Positions 22,040-31,666 of a stretch of 64,000 nucleotides of DNA are shown in pieces. The stretch covers positions 224,258,853-224,322,852 of the forward strand of contig NC_085136.1 in NCBI RefSeq assembly GCF_035046485.1. Direction: 5' to 3'. The notes under the pieces were generated by a model. It saw only the letters and a program-made list of their open reading frames with translations, was not told the DNA's origin and ran no database searches. Within the stretch, counting starts at the first letter, position 1. Every line of letters starts with the position of its first letter. Origin of the DNA: Aedes albopictus (lineage: Eukaryota; Arthropoda; Insecta; Diptera; Culicidae). Made by a program: the position numbers and the translations under genes.

Positions 22040-22135
22040 CCCTATAGTAGGATGTTGGGGTCAATATGACCCAGAAAGGCACGTTGAACATTCACTACGC
22101 CATCGTGGTGAGAAAAACCTCACATCTTAGGAGGG
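22040..22135. mobile_element. 96-bp piggyBac-like MITE at TTAA in R1 ORF1
   Basis: Ends are CCCTATAGTAGGATG and the inverse of CATCTTAGGAGGG, flanked by TTAA (22036-22039) and CTAA (22136-22139). Removing it restores the ORF1 reading LAAALKQQSEVD. The CCCT/AGGG ends with TTAA are the piggyBac signature. Confidence 0.75.
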
Positions 22136-22604
22136 CTAAGTGCGGCTGCGAGCTTCTCTACGTCGATGATCTCGTCCAGGTTTTTACACTGGAGAGTTGC
22201 CTCCACCGTTAGGGCTCTAACCTGCACTTTTTCGTCCAATACCTCCTGAGCTAGTGCCTTGTAGGAGGTGCGCACCTTTCTTGGCTCCTCCTTCTTCAGC
22301 ACCAGCATCAGCTCTCAAGTTCTGGTGCACCGGGAGCTTTACACATCTGCACCCAGCATTGAGAGGCGATTTTCGCCTCGCAAGACTCTCAGCACCTCGG
22401 CGTATGTATCCGCCTCAGTTTTGAAGACCAAGCGTGTCGCTCCGTTTGCGTTTCGCGGCTGGTTTCACTTTTCTCAACTCCTTCGTCTTTCCAACCGTCA
22501 TCAAAGGATTCTTCTTCTCTTGGTCTGATTGGCTCCCGTTTCGCTGAGGGTTGGTCTCGTGGGGCTTGGTTTTCTTGCACCTTGCGCATTTTGCAACTGT
22601 CTTC

Positions 22605-23215
22605 ACACCAAAAATCAGCAAAAGAAGTTGCTGAATTTCAGCAACATTTTTGCTGAATTTCAGCATAACTTTGCTGATCAACTGTCAAAATTGCTGGACG
22701 GTTCAGCAAATTGAAAAATAATTGCTGATACTCAGTAATTTGGCATTGCTGAATGCAATCAGCCAGTGTTGGGAATACTCACTTGCAAGAGTGATACTCA
22801 CTTGCTTCTATCTCAGTCCAGAGGCATGCTATCAAAAAATGATGTTTGAAGACCTTTTAGATTGTAGTTTAATCAAAAACTTTGCCGAATAAAGTAAAGG
22901 TCGCAGACGCATACCAAAGATGAGAGATAGCTGTGAGCACGAGGTGAGTAAAATTCGTGTAATTCATACTCACCTTGTGCTCACAGCTCTCTCCATGGTT
23001 TTGGTATGCGTCTGCAGCCTTTACTTTATTCAGCAAACTTTTAGATTAAACTACAATCTAAAACCCCTTCAAACGTCATTTTTTGATAGCATGCTTCTGG
23101 ACTGAGATAGAAGCAAGTGAGTATAACTTTTCACAAGTGAGTATTCCCAACACTGCAATCAGCACGCCAAAAATCAGCAAAGTTTGCTGATTACCAGCAA
23201 AAATATTTTGCAGTG
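22605..23215. mobile_element. MITE rich in TTTGCTGA/TCAGCAAA motifs (host of a hAT MITE)
   Basis: More than ten copies of TTGCTGA or TCAGCAA occur in both orientations (22615-22765 and 23156-23205), in a block that interrupts R1 ORF1. A CCAAAAATCAGCAAA unit appears on each side. The terminal boundaries are uncertain by about 10 bp. Confidence 0.6.
22764..23155. mobile_element. hAT-type palindromic MITE with 8-bp TSD
   Basis: The inverted termini are CAGTGTTGGGAATACTCACT and its inverse, with arms of about 150 bp. It is flanked by CAATCAGC at 22756-22763 and 23156-23163. CAGTG-type ends plus an 8-bp duplication are typical of hAT. It lies inside the TTTGCTGA-rich element. Confidence 0.88.
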
Positions 23216-23528
23216 TTGGGAGTCTGGTTGCACGCGCTGGCCGTCTCTTTCTTAATCTTCGGCTTTCCGCCCGCGTCTGCCGGACGCTTCTCGAGCCGGC
23301 GAGCTGCATGGTCTCATGCGCCATCGTTGCGTTTTCCGCAAAGAAGCTCTTCGTCCAGGAGCTAGCGATTTGTGGAGCTTCAGTAGACTCTGTTTAAGGT
23401 CGTGAGGCCGATCAGTTCTTCCAGCGGTTCGGCAAGTACCAACATCTTTGGCAGTCTGCTCCGGTTGCGGTTCAGCACCTACGTGAGGTCCGCTCCGGTT
23501 ATCTGCGCTTCCTCGGCCTCCTCGTGTG

Positions 23529-23775
23529 TGTTGGAGATAGCAGTGATCGCCTCTCCACACATCCGCGACGTGCAGTTGAATAGGCATCATTGTATTGTAG
23601 AACGAGAAAGGCGAAGAAGATGCATATTTAACTTGTACGTTTGGTTTTGTTGTCAGTCTGTTTTGTGATGTGTTGAAAGCCGCAAGAGAAGCACCTAATA
23701 TAGTTTTTATTTTTGTCGTTACGTTACTCCCGTGTTTTATTTCATTCGATTGCAATTCTCGGTGAACGTCCAACA
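23529..23775 (+). repeat. Copia 5' LTR
   Basis: A TG...CA-bounded segment whose first 25 bases recur exactly at 32810-32834, where the 3' LTR begins. The right boundary is set by the tRNA-Met-like primer site at 23776. Confidence 0.85.
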
Positions 23776-23870
23776 GGTTATGGGTACCAGTAGCGTGGCG
23801 CGAGTGTAAGAAATTGTAGTGAATCGAAACGAAACTAATTGACGTTGTTTGGAAGAAAATTGAGTGACAG

Positions 23871-24557
23871 AATGGCTGAAGCGAAGATCCAGTTCGAGCG
23901 GCTCAATAACTTCAATTGGGCGAGTTGGAAGTTTCGCATGGAGCTGCTGTTGGTGCAGAATGATTTGCTAGAAATGGTGACGGAGCAAAAACTGACTGTG
24001 GTTACTGTGGGATGGCTAGCGAAAGAAGGCAAGGCAAGAGCGACTATCGGTTTGGCGTTAGACAACGATCAGTTGTGCCATGTCATGGGCGCAACCACGG
24101 CGTACGAAATGTGGAGTGCATTGAAGAGCTACTACGAGCGAGGCTCTTTGACTAACAAAATTTATGTATTTCGTAAACTATGTTCGCTGAAACTGGCAGA
24201 AGGTGATAACATGGCTGATCATCTGATGAACGTAGCTGAGTTGGTGCATCGTCTGATTGCTCTAGGTGAAGGATTGCAGGAGCATTGGATTGTGGCCATC
24301 ATTTTATTGAGCCTGCCAAATAGTTACGATGCACTTATCACAGCGCTGGAAAGTCGCCCGGTGGAGGAGCTTAAGCAGGATTACGTCAAGGGGAAGCTGC
24401 TTGTCAAGTGGAAGCGGAAGTGTGAAGGTGAGGAACCAAGCGAGGAATCAGATAAGGCGATGAAAGCAGCCACCCGCCGAGCACCCCGTGTGAAGTTCGA
24501 TAACAGTAACGGCAGTAAGAAGAAGAAGTGTTATTGCTGCAAGAAGTTAGGGCCTAG
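23871..24557 (+). CDS. Copia Gag (interrupted by the BEL insertion)
   Basis: The ATG at 23871 begins MAEAKIQFERLNNFNWASWK, the usual Copia Gag opening, followed by an SLTNKIYVFRKLCSLKLAEG-type capsid region. The basic C-terminus reaches a CCHC knuckle CYCCKKLG at about 24529, and the second half (HFWRDC) lies at 32107 beyond the BEL element. An earlier in-frame non-ATG extension is unlikely to be used. Gag forms the particle and binds RNA. The frame has no stop until it runs into the BEL LTR, ending at 24594. Confidence 0.85.
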
Positions 24558-24562
24558 GTTAG
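24558..24562 (+). other. BEL target-site duplication, left (GTTAG)
   Basis: GTTAG immediately before the BEL 5' LTR, repeated at 32101-32105 immediately after the 3' LTR. Confidence 0.9.
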
Positions 24563-25063
24563 TGTTGAAGATACTGATCACCTGGCAACACTGACCCCAG
24601 ATGATAGACCGGACTCGACATCATCGTAGAACGTCACGGTGACAGACGTTTGACATACAGTTAGACACACACTATCTACACGACACGAAACGATAACAAA
24701 TTGATTGTAAAACACGTACTATTGAATTCATACCACACGTGGCAAACGAAGAATTAGTTAATTGAATTATACACATATTTTGCCCATTATACAAAAATTT
24801 CACTTTGTAAGTACATTACCCTAAACTTCATGCAAATTTAATAAATAAAACACTCATTACTACAGGACAGTGACAAAGTTGCAGGACAAGTTTGACACGG
24901 ACAGTATATTACAAAAGGGACTTAGAATTGTAAGTAAACTAGACAATAATACGACTGTTCACGACACTAAATGAAACTTAATTATAGCTTAAAGCATTCT
25001 CCACCTAATTCGAGTTTGCTGTACAGAGAGTCCGAAGTTCCGTGTCCGTAACTGACCGAAACA
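24563..25063 (+). repeat. BEL 5' LTR (501 bp)
   Basis: Identical to 31600-32100 except at two bases. It contains AATAAA at about 24840, which may serve as a polyadenylation signal. Confidence 0.95.
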
Positions 25064-25147
25064 AACTTTAAGAATTCTAAACCTCGGTGGACGATATTTT
25101 CCCCCGAGCGGAGGTTAGAAAAGCCTCAGTGCGACAAATTCCGTCCT

Positions 25148-26017
25148 ATGATGACTTCGTCGACCCGACGGCAAAGTGTAGTGCGGCAGTTGGCCGACGG
25201 CGAAATCAGTTTTGAATGCCCACTTTGCTCACGGCCGAATGTCGCAGACAAGTGGATGGTCCAGTGCGATGTTTGTTCATGCTGGATCCACTTTTCGTGT
25301 GCCGGTGTCGACGACACAATCAGCAACAAACCCTATACCTGTGTGAGATGTGCCCCTCCACCACCACCGGCCGGATCGAGATCGTGCAGATCATCGACAT
25401 CCAGCGTTCGAGCCGCCCGGCGAGAGCTAGAGCTGCAGCGCCTAGCCGAGGAGAAGGCACTCCAAGAAAGGTTGCTGAAGGAGCGTCAAGAGGAAGAAGA
25501 AGCAATGCAAAGGAGAGTGGTGGAGCAGGAACAGGAACGGAGGAAAAAGGCGATGCAAGAGAAGCTTGAGTTGGAGAAGCAGTTCATCGAAAGAAAATTC
25601 GACCTTTTGCGGGCCGAATTAGATGAGGATGACGACGATCGGAGTGTGCGAAGCCGCCGAAGCACCCGGAGCGTTCAACGCACAGTCCAAACCTGGGTGA
25701 GGGAACAGGAGAAGTTGACCATGGCCACCGGTACCGGAATTGAGACGATTCCCACTGGTCCCACGTCAAACACCGGAACTTTGCCCAAAACGACATCTGC
25801 CGCGATCCATGGTGCTGGTCAAGCCGTGAATACATCCCAAGTCGGTCTTCCAGCTGCAACGACCATCGATTTGACAGCCTTGAATATTTCCCCTCCTTCT
25901 TCCCGCCAGAAGGAACATCTCTCGTCGGTGAATATGGTAATATCTCCTCCAGCACAGTCTACCCATCAGAGCAACAGTTTGGCAGCTCGTTTACAGCAGC
26001 AGGTAGGTCAGCATTAG
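25148..26017 (+). CDS. BEL/Pao N-terminal Gag region with PHD finger, ends at in-frame TAG
   Basis: The first ATG after the LTR opens a 289-codon frame. Residues 24-68 form a C4HC3 PHD finger (C24, C27, C40, C43, H48, C51, C65, C68). It is followed by a proline run, a charged coiled coil (about residues 95-165) and a Ser/Thr-rich stretch ending in a glutamine-rich segment. PHD-like fingers occur in some insect BEL Gag proteins; here the role may be chromatin or nucleic-acid contact, which is inference. The TAG lies in a Gln-rich context, is followed by CAA, and the same frame stays open into the next ORF. Confidence 0.85.
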   Translation: MMTSSTRRQSVVRQLADGEISFECPLCSRPNVADKWMVQCDVCSCWIHFSCAGVDDTISNKPYTCVRCAPPPPPAGSRSCRSSTSSVRAARRELELQRLAEEKALQERLLKERQEEEEAMQRRVVEQEQERRKKAMQEKLELEKQFIERKFDLLRAELDEDDDDRSVRSRRSTRSVQRTVQTWVREQEKLTMATGTGIETIPTGPTSNTGTLPKTTSAAIHGAGQAVNTSQVGLPAATTIDLTALNISPPSSRQKEHLSSVNMVISPPAQSTHQSNSLAARLQQQVGQH

Positions 26018-26128
26018 CAACAAAGGTATGCCGGTCAGCACCAACCACGACAGCAACATGAGTCTAGCGCCTTTGACGATAAGGCAACCGATACGGTAAC
26101 TTTAGCTAGTAAGACACTGAGTCAAGGT

Positions 26129-29100
26129 ATGTTTTTTGATACTGCTCCGCTGGTTACTAATCAATCCCAAACAAGTTTTATTACCCCACCGGGACCAACC
26201 GGCGGTGAACATTTTGGTAGACTAACTCGCCCCTCACACGTAGAAACTATTCCCGAAAATCCAGCTCAAAAGAAATTGCCGAATCAGCCTTTTGTAGAAA
26301 ATACTTCAAACACATTAGGAACATTCACTGCACCATTGGCCCCTGTTTTCCCCTCAACACACCAACGCGTTACGAGTGTTTCTAGCTACTCGCATCCAAT
26401 CACTACACCGGTAGTTTTTGATAGAGTAGCGCAAAGTCAAAATGTGTCAAGTGTTACGCAAAGTGCTAGTGTTCCAAGTGTCGTTCAGCCAGCATACGCC
26501 GGGGTAGCGGGTATCCACCCGAATGCTACGAAGCCAACAGCTTCGTTCCTGGTTTCGCGCCCTCTGCCGAACATGGCGCAGTTCGAGATGCCATCGATGG
26601 GCATTCAACCACCGTTGCCGCCATTAGCACCTGTAGATGGACCGACGGCCCAGCAGATTGCAGCTCGGCACGTGGTTCCAAAGGATTTGCCGGCGTTTTC
26701 TGGCGATCCAACGGAGTGGCCACTCTTCGCCAGCAGTTACTACAACTCTACGGCCATGTGTGGCTATTCGGACGGCGAAAATTTGATGAGACTACAGCGC
26801 AGCCTTAAAGGTAACGCCAGGGAAGCGGTTCATTGCCATCTCCTGCACCCTGCGTCGGTTCCGCAAGTTATGATGACGCTGCAAACCCTCTTCGGACGTC
26901 CGGAGCTCATCGTTCGTAGCTTGTTGAACAAGGTTCAGTCAACACCAGCACCGAAGGCAGACAAGCTGGAGACCCTAATTAGTTTTGGACTTGCCGTTCA
27001 AAATCTGTGCAGCCACCTGCAATCAATGGGAATGGAGGCGCACCTGTCGAATCCCACTCTTCTTCAAGAACTGGTTGATAAGCTGCCTACCAACTTGAAA
27101 CTGGATTGGGCCCTACATCAGCGTCATCTGCCAGCCGTAGACCTGAGCTCGTTCGGCAGCTACATGTCAACGATCGTCTTTGCCGCGTCGAAAGTTTCTG
27201 TTGGATCGGAATCAGTGGGAAAGTTCGAAAAGCCAAAGGGGAAGGAGAAAGGTTTTCTGAATACCCATTCTACGGAACAAGTGGGCGACAACGACCGAGA
27301 AGAGCGACAAGAAAGCAGTGCAGGACAGACGAGGGCACCATACATCCCAAAGCCTTGTCCGGTTTGCAAGAAAGACCCTCACAGAGTGAAGGATTGCCGC
27401 AGTTTCCTGAAAGCAAGTATCGACGACCGCTGGAAGCTAGTTCATCAAGCGAATCTGTGCAGGCGCTGCTTGATTGGTCACGGCAAATGGCCATGTAAAG
27501 CGACAGTGTGCGGGATGGACGGGTGCGAGCTACGTCATCATAAGCTCTTGCATCCGGGAAAACCAGAACCATCGCCCAACGCCAAGGATCAACCCAAGGT
27601 AACTGGTACTGTCGGCGTTCATCGTCATCAGTCTCGCCCCACACTCTTCCGGATCATTCCGGTCACAGTGCATGCGAAAGGAACATCAATTCGCACGCTG
27701 GCGTTCCTTGACGACGGCTCTTCCTACACGTTGATAGAGCAGGATCTCGCGGATGAACTTGGCGTTACTGGCGAACTGGAACCACTGTGCTTACAATGGA
27801 CAAGCGGAATAACAAGGACGGAGGCGAACTCTCGATTGCTGCAGATTGAGGTATCAGGTGTCGACGCCAACCGGAAGCACATCTTGGAGGATGTCCGAAC
27901 AGTGGAGAAACTCGATCTACCTCCGCAATCGTTGCGGTATCTAGAGCTAGCGGATAGGTACGAGTACCTACGAGATCTTCCGGTGGCTAGCTACGATAGC
28001 ACGGTGCCGCGTATTCTGATTGGCGTAGACAACGCCAACTTACTGGTAACGCTCAAGAAAAGAGAAGGGAAGAAGTTTGAGCCAGTTGCCACTAAAACTA
28101 GGCTTGGGTGGACGATCTACGGGAACGTGGAAGGATTTGGCGAGCCATCCCATCGGCTCCTACACATTTGCGCCCGATCAGCTGACGAAAGTCTTCACGA
28201 AGTTGTTAAGGAGTTCTTCTCTATCGAGAGTGTTGGCGTCGCAGTTGCAACGAAAATCGAAGCAGAGGACGATCGAAGAGCTCGTGTTATTATGGAGAAA
28301 ACGACCATCCGCATGCCATCTGGAAGATTCCAGACTGGTCTCCTATGGAGGAATGACTACGTCGAGTTCCCGGACAGCCGGGCTATGGCAGAGCATCGTC
28401 TAAAATGTTTGGAACGGCGACTTAGTAAGAACCCCGAGCTGTATAACAACGTGAAGCAGCAAATCAAGGACTACCAACGCAAAGGATATGCACACGAGTT
28501 GACCGAGCAGGAGGCGAATAACAGCGATCCTCGACGGGTCTGGTATTTGCCCTTAGGGGTTGTAACAAACGCGAACAAACCAGGCAAGGTACGGATCGTC
28601 TGGGATGCCGCGGCTAAAATTGAAGGGATCTCGCTCAACTCTATGTTGATGAAGGGTCCAGACATGACTGCGTCGCTCACAACAGTGCTGTATCGTTTCC
28701 GGCAACGACAAATTGCCATAGCAGGTGACATCAGGGAGATGTTTCACCAGATCCAAATTCGTCCACAAGATCGTCAAGCCCAAAGATTTTTATGGCGAGA
28801 TGAACCTGGTGAAACGAGTAAGGAATACGTCATGGATGTGGCAACCTTCGGGTCGACCTGCTCACCTTCGTCGGCCCAATACATCAAAAACAGGAATGCA
28901 GAAGAGTGGAGCGCACAGTACCCGGAGGCTGCGGTAGCCATCATAGAGTGTCATTACGTCGATGACTATCTGGACAGTCTGGATTGCGAGGAAGAAGCTG
29001 TTCAACTGGCGCTCGATGTGAAGACCGTTCACGCTAAGGCCGGATTTGATATCCGGAATTGGCTATCAAACTCAGAGCTGGTCGTTCAACGGGTCGGGGA

Positions 29101-31666
29101 TCTGGGCCAGCAGGTTACGAAGAGTTTCACAGTCGGCAAAGGTTCGGAGACTGAAAGGGTGCTGGGAATGAGTTGGACACCGAAGGAGGACACTTTCACT
29201 TTCGCTGTGAATTTTCGGAGCGACATCCAATCGTTGATCAGTGGCACGAGCGTGCCAACCAAACGCCAAGTTCTGCGGGCCGTCATGAGTGTTTTCGACC
29301 CCCTGGGATTAGTCGCGGTGTTCGTGATCCACGGAAAGTGCTTGGTGCAAGACATTTGGCGGACCAAAATTGGTTGGGATGATCCAATTCCCGAGAAACT
29401 CCACGAAACTTGGCGTCGATGGATTCAAGTTCTTCAGCAGCTACCTCAACTCGAACTACCACGATGCTACTTTCCAAACTACAGTGTCGGCAGTCTTCGG
29501 AGTCTACAGCTTCATGTGTTTGTGGATGCCAGCGACACGGCCTACTCTTGCGTCGCTTACTTCCGGATTGAGGATCAGGAAAGGGGATTCCGATGCGTGC
29601 TTGTTTCGTCCAAGACAAAGGTGGCTCCTCTAAAACCGCTGTCAATACCACGTTTGGAGCTCCAGGCGGCAGTCATCGGTACACGACTGATGAAGTCCAT
29701 CCAGCAGAGCCACACGCTGCTTATCTGCCGACGAGTTATTTGGAGCGATTCGAGGACCGTCCTGTCATGGATCCAATCAGATCAACGGAATTACCGGCAG
29801 TTTGTTGCGTTTCGGATAGGCGAGATCTTGGAGGAGACCAAATTGGAAGAATGGAGATGGATTCCATCGCGCTTCAACGTCGCTGACGAAGCGACAAAAT
29901 GGGGAAATGGGCCAAACCTACGCGAGAACAGCCGATGGTTCTGTGGACCAGAGTTCCTATGCAAAGAAGAATCGGAGTGGCCGAAACAGGAGCTCCCGGA
30001 AGCAGATACAGCGGAAGAACAACGACCAGTGAACGCGCACCATCGAGCGGCAGAGGAACCACTCGTCGACTTCAGGCGATTTTCCAGTCTTCAACGTTTG
30101 GTTAGAACGGTTGCTTATGTGCGTCGTTTCATCGCTATCGCTAGAGGAAGATTCGTTGCTGAAGCTCCTGCGTCTGCAATATTGTCTCGCCAAGAGATTC
30201 AGGAAGCGGAGTTTACACTATGGCGTTGGGTTCAAGCGGAAGTTTACCCCGATGAACTGCAAACGCTTCGTGCCAATCAGCAGCTAGAGACCCACGAACA
30301 TGGAAAGTTCGGGAAAAACAGTCCACTACGGAAACTGTCTTGCTTCATCGACGAGGCTGGGGTAATTCGGTTGGATGGAAGGTTGAGGAACGCGCTTCAT
30401 GCTCCATATGCTGCTAAATTTCCTGTAGTTCTGCCGAAAAAGCATCTTATTACCGGATTGCTAGTCTCTTCGTACCATCAGCGGTTCGCTCACGGAAATA
30501 GCCAAACCGTGCTCAACGAAATACGCCAAAAATTCTACATCTCCAGTCTTCGTATCATCGTTCGACAGATTGCGAAACAGTGTGCTTGGTGCACTGTCTA
30601 TAAAGCTAGCCCACGATTTCCCAAGATGGCTCCACTGCCAGAAGCTCGGGTTACTCCTTACGTCCGCGCATTCACGTACATTGGCGTGGATTACTGCGGG
30701 CCATTTTCGATACGAGTTCGGAGGTACGAGGTGAAGAGATGGGTGATGCTGGTGACGTGCCTTACAGTACGAGCCGTGCACCTTGAAGTGGTAGGTAGCC
30801 TGTCAACCGAGGCGTGCAAGATGGCCATTCGAAGGTTTATAGCCAGGCGGGGAGCACCGCAGGAAATATATAGCGACCAAGGGACCAACTTCATCGGCGC
30901 AAGTAGAGAGCTGAAGGCGGAGATAGCCAATATCAACAAGGACCTAGCAGGAACGTTCACAAACGCCGATACACAATGGCATTTCAACCCACCTGCAACC
31001 CCACATATGGGTGGGGCATGGGAACGTCTTGTGAGGTCGGTGAAGACAGCGCTGAGGACCATTTCAACCGAAAGAAAACTGGACGAAGAAACGTTCTACA
31101 CGTACCTCACTGAGGTGGAATCCATGGTTAACTCCCGTCCGTTAACCGACGTGCCGCTGGAATACGAGGATGGTGAGGCCATTACACCCAATCATTTTTT
31201 GCTGCTCAGCTCTTCTGGGGTGGTACAGCCAGCACAGCTTCCAGTGGACAAGAGAGCTCTGAGGACAAACTGGGATCAAGTCCGACATCTTCTGGATCTA
31301 TTCTGGTCGAAGTGGATTAAGGAATATCTGCCTCTTGTCAACATCCGCACAAAATGGTTGTCCAACTCCAAGCCAGTGAAACCCGGAGACCTGGTGATGC
31401 TGGTGGATGCGGGCTCAAGGAACAGCTGGAAGCGTGGCAGGATTGTGAAGGTCTACGAGGGAGCAGATGGGATTGTACGACGGGCTGACGTCCAAACTGC
31501 CAACGGATTGTTCCAGAGGTCGGTTACTGGATTAGCAGTGCTTGAGGTGATGAAAGACGGTACAGCTGCAGGAAGTTGCCAGCAATACGGGTCGGGGAAT
31601 GTTGAAGATACTGATCACCTGGCAACACTGACCCCAGATGATAGACCGGACTCGACATCATCGTAG
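26129..31666 (+). CDS. BEL/Pao Gag-Pol polyprotein (protease, RT, RNase H, integrase)
   Basis: This is in the same frame as the ORF before the TAG at 26015, so the first Met is probably not the true start. Domains in order (residues of this ORF): capsid-type DUF1759 (about 180-330), zinc knuckle CPVCKKDPHRVKDC (about 410), a second Cys/His cluster (about 445-475), aspartic protease FLDDGSSYTL (about 525), Pao-type RT with the catalytic HYVDDYLDS (about 941), RNase H FVDASDTAYSCVAYF (about 1130) and integrase with a zinc region. The integrase DDE core is D in VDYCGPF (about 1520), D in SDQGTNF (about 1582) and E in GAWERLV (about 1632). A DUF5641-like tail closes the protein. The last 22 codons read into the 3' LTR. 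The ORF is uninterrupted and looks functional. Confidence 0.93.
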   Translation: MFFDTAPLVTNQSQTSFITPPGPTGGEHFGRLTRPSHVETIPENPAQKKLPNQPFVENTSNTLGTFTAPLAPVFPSTHQRVTSVSSYSHPITTPVVFDRVAQSQNVSSVTQSASVPSVVQPAYAGVAGIHPNATKPTASFLVSRPLPNMAQFEMPSMGIQPPLPPLAPVDGPTAQQIAARHVVPKDLPAFSGDPTEWPLFASSYYNSTAMCGYSDGENLMRLQRSLKGNAREAVHCHLLHPASVPQVMMTLQTLFGRPELIVRSLLNKVQSTPAPKADKLETLISFGLAVQNLCSHLQSMGMEAHLSNPTLLQELVDKLPTNLKLDWALHQRHLPAVDLSSFGSYMSTIVFAASKVSVGSESVGKFEKPKGKEKGFLNTHSTEQVGDNDREERQESSAGQTRAPYIPKPCPVCKKDPHRVKDCRSFLKASIDDRWKLVHQANLCRRCLIGHGKWPCKATVCGMDGCELRHHKLLHPGKPEPSPNAKDQPKVTGTVGVHRHQSRPTLFRIIPVTVHAKGTSIRTLAFLDDGSSYTLIEQDLADELGVTGELEPLCLQWTSGITRTEANSRLLQIEVSGVDANRKHILEDVRTVEKLDLPPQSLRYLELADRYEYLRDLPVASYDSTVPRILIGVDNANLLVTLKKREGKKFEPVATKTRLGWTIYGNVEGFGEPSHRLLHICARSADESLHEVVKEFFSIESVGVAVATKIEAEDDRRARVIMEKTTIRMPSGRFQTGLLWRNDYVEFPDSRAMAEHRLKCLERRLSKNPELYNNVKQQIKDYQRKGYAHELTEQEANNSDPRRVWYLPLGVVTNANKPGKVRIVWDAAAKIEGISLNSMLMKGPDMTASLTTVLYRFRQRQIAIAGDIREMFHQIQIRPQDRQAQRFLWRDEPGETSKEYVMDVATFGSTCSPSSAQYIKNRNAEEWSAQYPEAAVAIIECHYVDDYLDSLDCEEEAVQLALDVKTVHAKAGFDIRNWLSNSELVVQRVGDLGQQVTKSFTVGKGSETERVLGMSWTPKEDTFTFAVNFRSDIQSLISGTSVPTKRQVLRAVMSVFDPLGLVAVFVIHGKCLVQDIWRTKIGWDDPIPEKLHETWRRWIQVLQQLPQLELPRCYFPNYSVGSLRSLQLHVFVDASDTAYSCVAYFRIEDQERGFRCVLVSSKTKVAPLKPLSIPRLELQAAVIGTRLMKSIQQSHTLLICRRVIWSDSRTVLSWIQSDQRNYRQFVAFRIGEILEETKLEEWRWIPSRFNVADEATKWGNGPNLRENSRWFCGPEFLCKEESEWPKQELPEADTAEEQRPVNAHHRAAEEPLVDFRRFSSLQRLVRTVAYVRRFIAIARGRFVAEAPASAILSRQEIQEAEFTLWRWVQAEVYPDELQTLRANQQLETHEHGKFGKNSPLRKLSCFIDEAGVIRLDGRLRNALHAPYAAKFPVVLPKKHLITGLLVSSYHQRFAHGNSQTVLNEIRQKFYISSLRIIVRQIAKQCAWCTVYKASPRFPKMAPLPEARVTPYVRAFTYIGVDYCGPFSIRVRRYEVKRWVMLVTCLTVRAVHLEVVGSLSTEACKMAIRRFIARRGAPQEIYSDQGTNFIGASRELKAEIANINKDLAGTFTNADTQWHFNPPATPHMGGAWERLVRSVKTALRTISTERKLDEETFYTYLTEVESMVNSRPLTDVPLEYEDGEAITPNHFLLLSSSGVVQPAQLPVDKRALRTNWDQVRHLLDLFWSKWIKEYLPLVNIRTKWLSNSKPVKPGDLVMLVDAGSRNSWKRGRIVKVYEGADGIVRRADVQTANGLFQRSVTGLAVLEVMKDGTAAGSCQQYGSGNVEDTDHLATLTPDDRPDSTSS

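Larger units (their letters stand above)
21160..23524 (-). pseudogene. R1-clade non-LTR element, ORF1 (Gag) and endonuclease tail, broken
   Basis: Reading right to left: a basic region (KCARCKKTKPHETNPQRNGS at about 22600-22540), the Gag core (LTVEATLQCKNLDEIIDVEK, then SIRLRKGLAGTQIATIKI), the CCHC zinc knuckles (CGVEGHIARE, CLICTANESHTTGGP, about 21630-21530), and finally the endonuclease end SIIDVTFYSRGL (about 21420). Gag coats element RNA and the endonuclease nicks the target; both are disrupted by stops and frameshifts. Four MITEs sit in the copy (21691-21868, 22040-22135, and 22764-23155 nested in 22605-23215). Its upstream side meets the Copia LTR at 23529. Confidence 0.75.

Noticed and set aside
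22605..23215. Repeated TTTGCTGA units considered as a CRISPR-like array
   Set aside because: The units are short, in both orientations, irregularly spaced and in a eukaryotic genome; they belong to a MITE.
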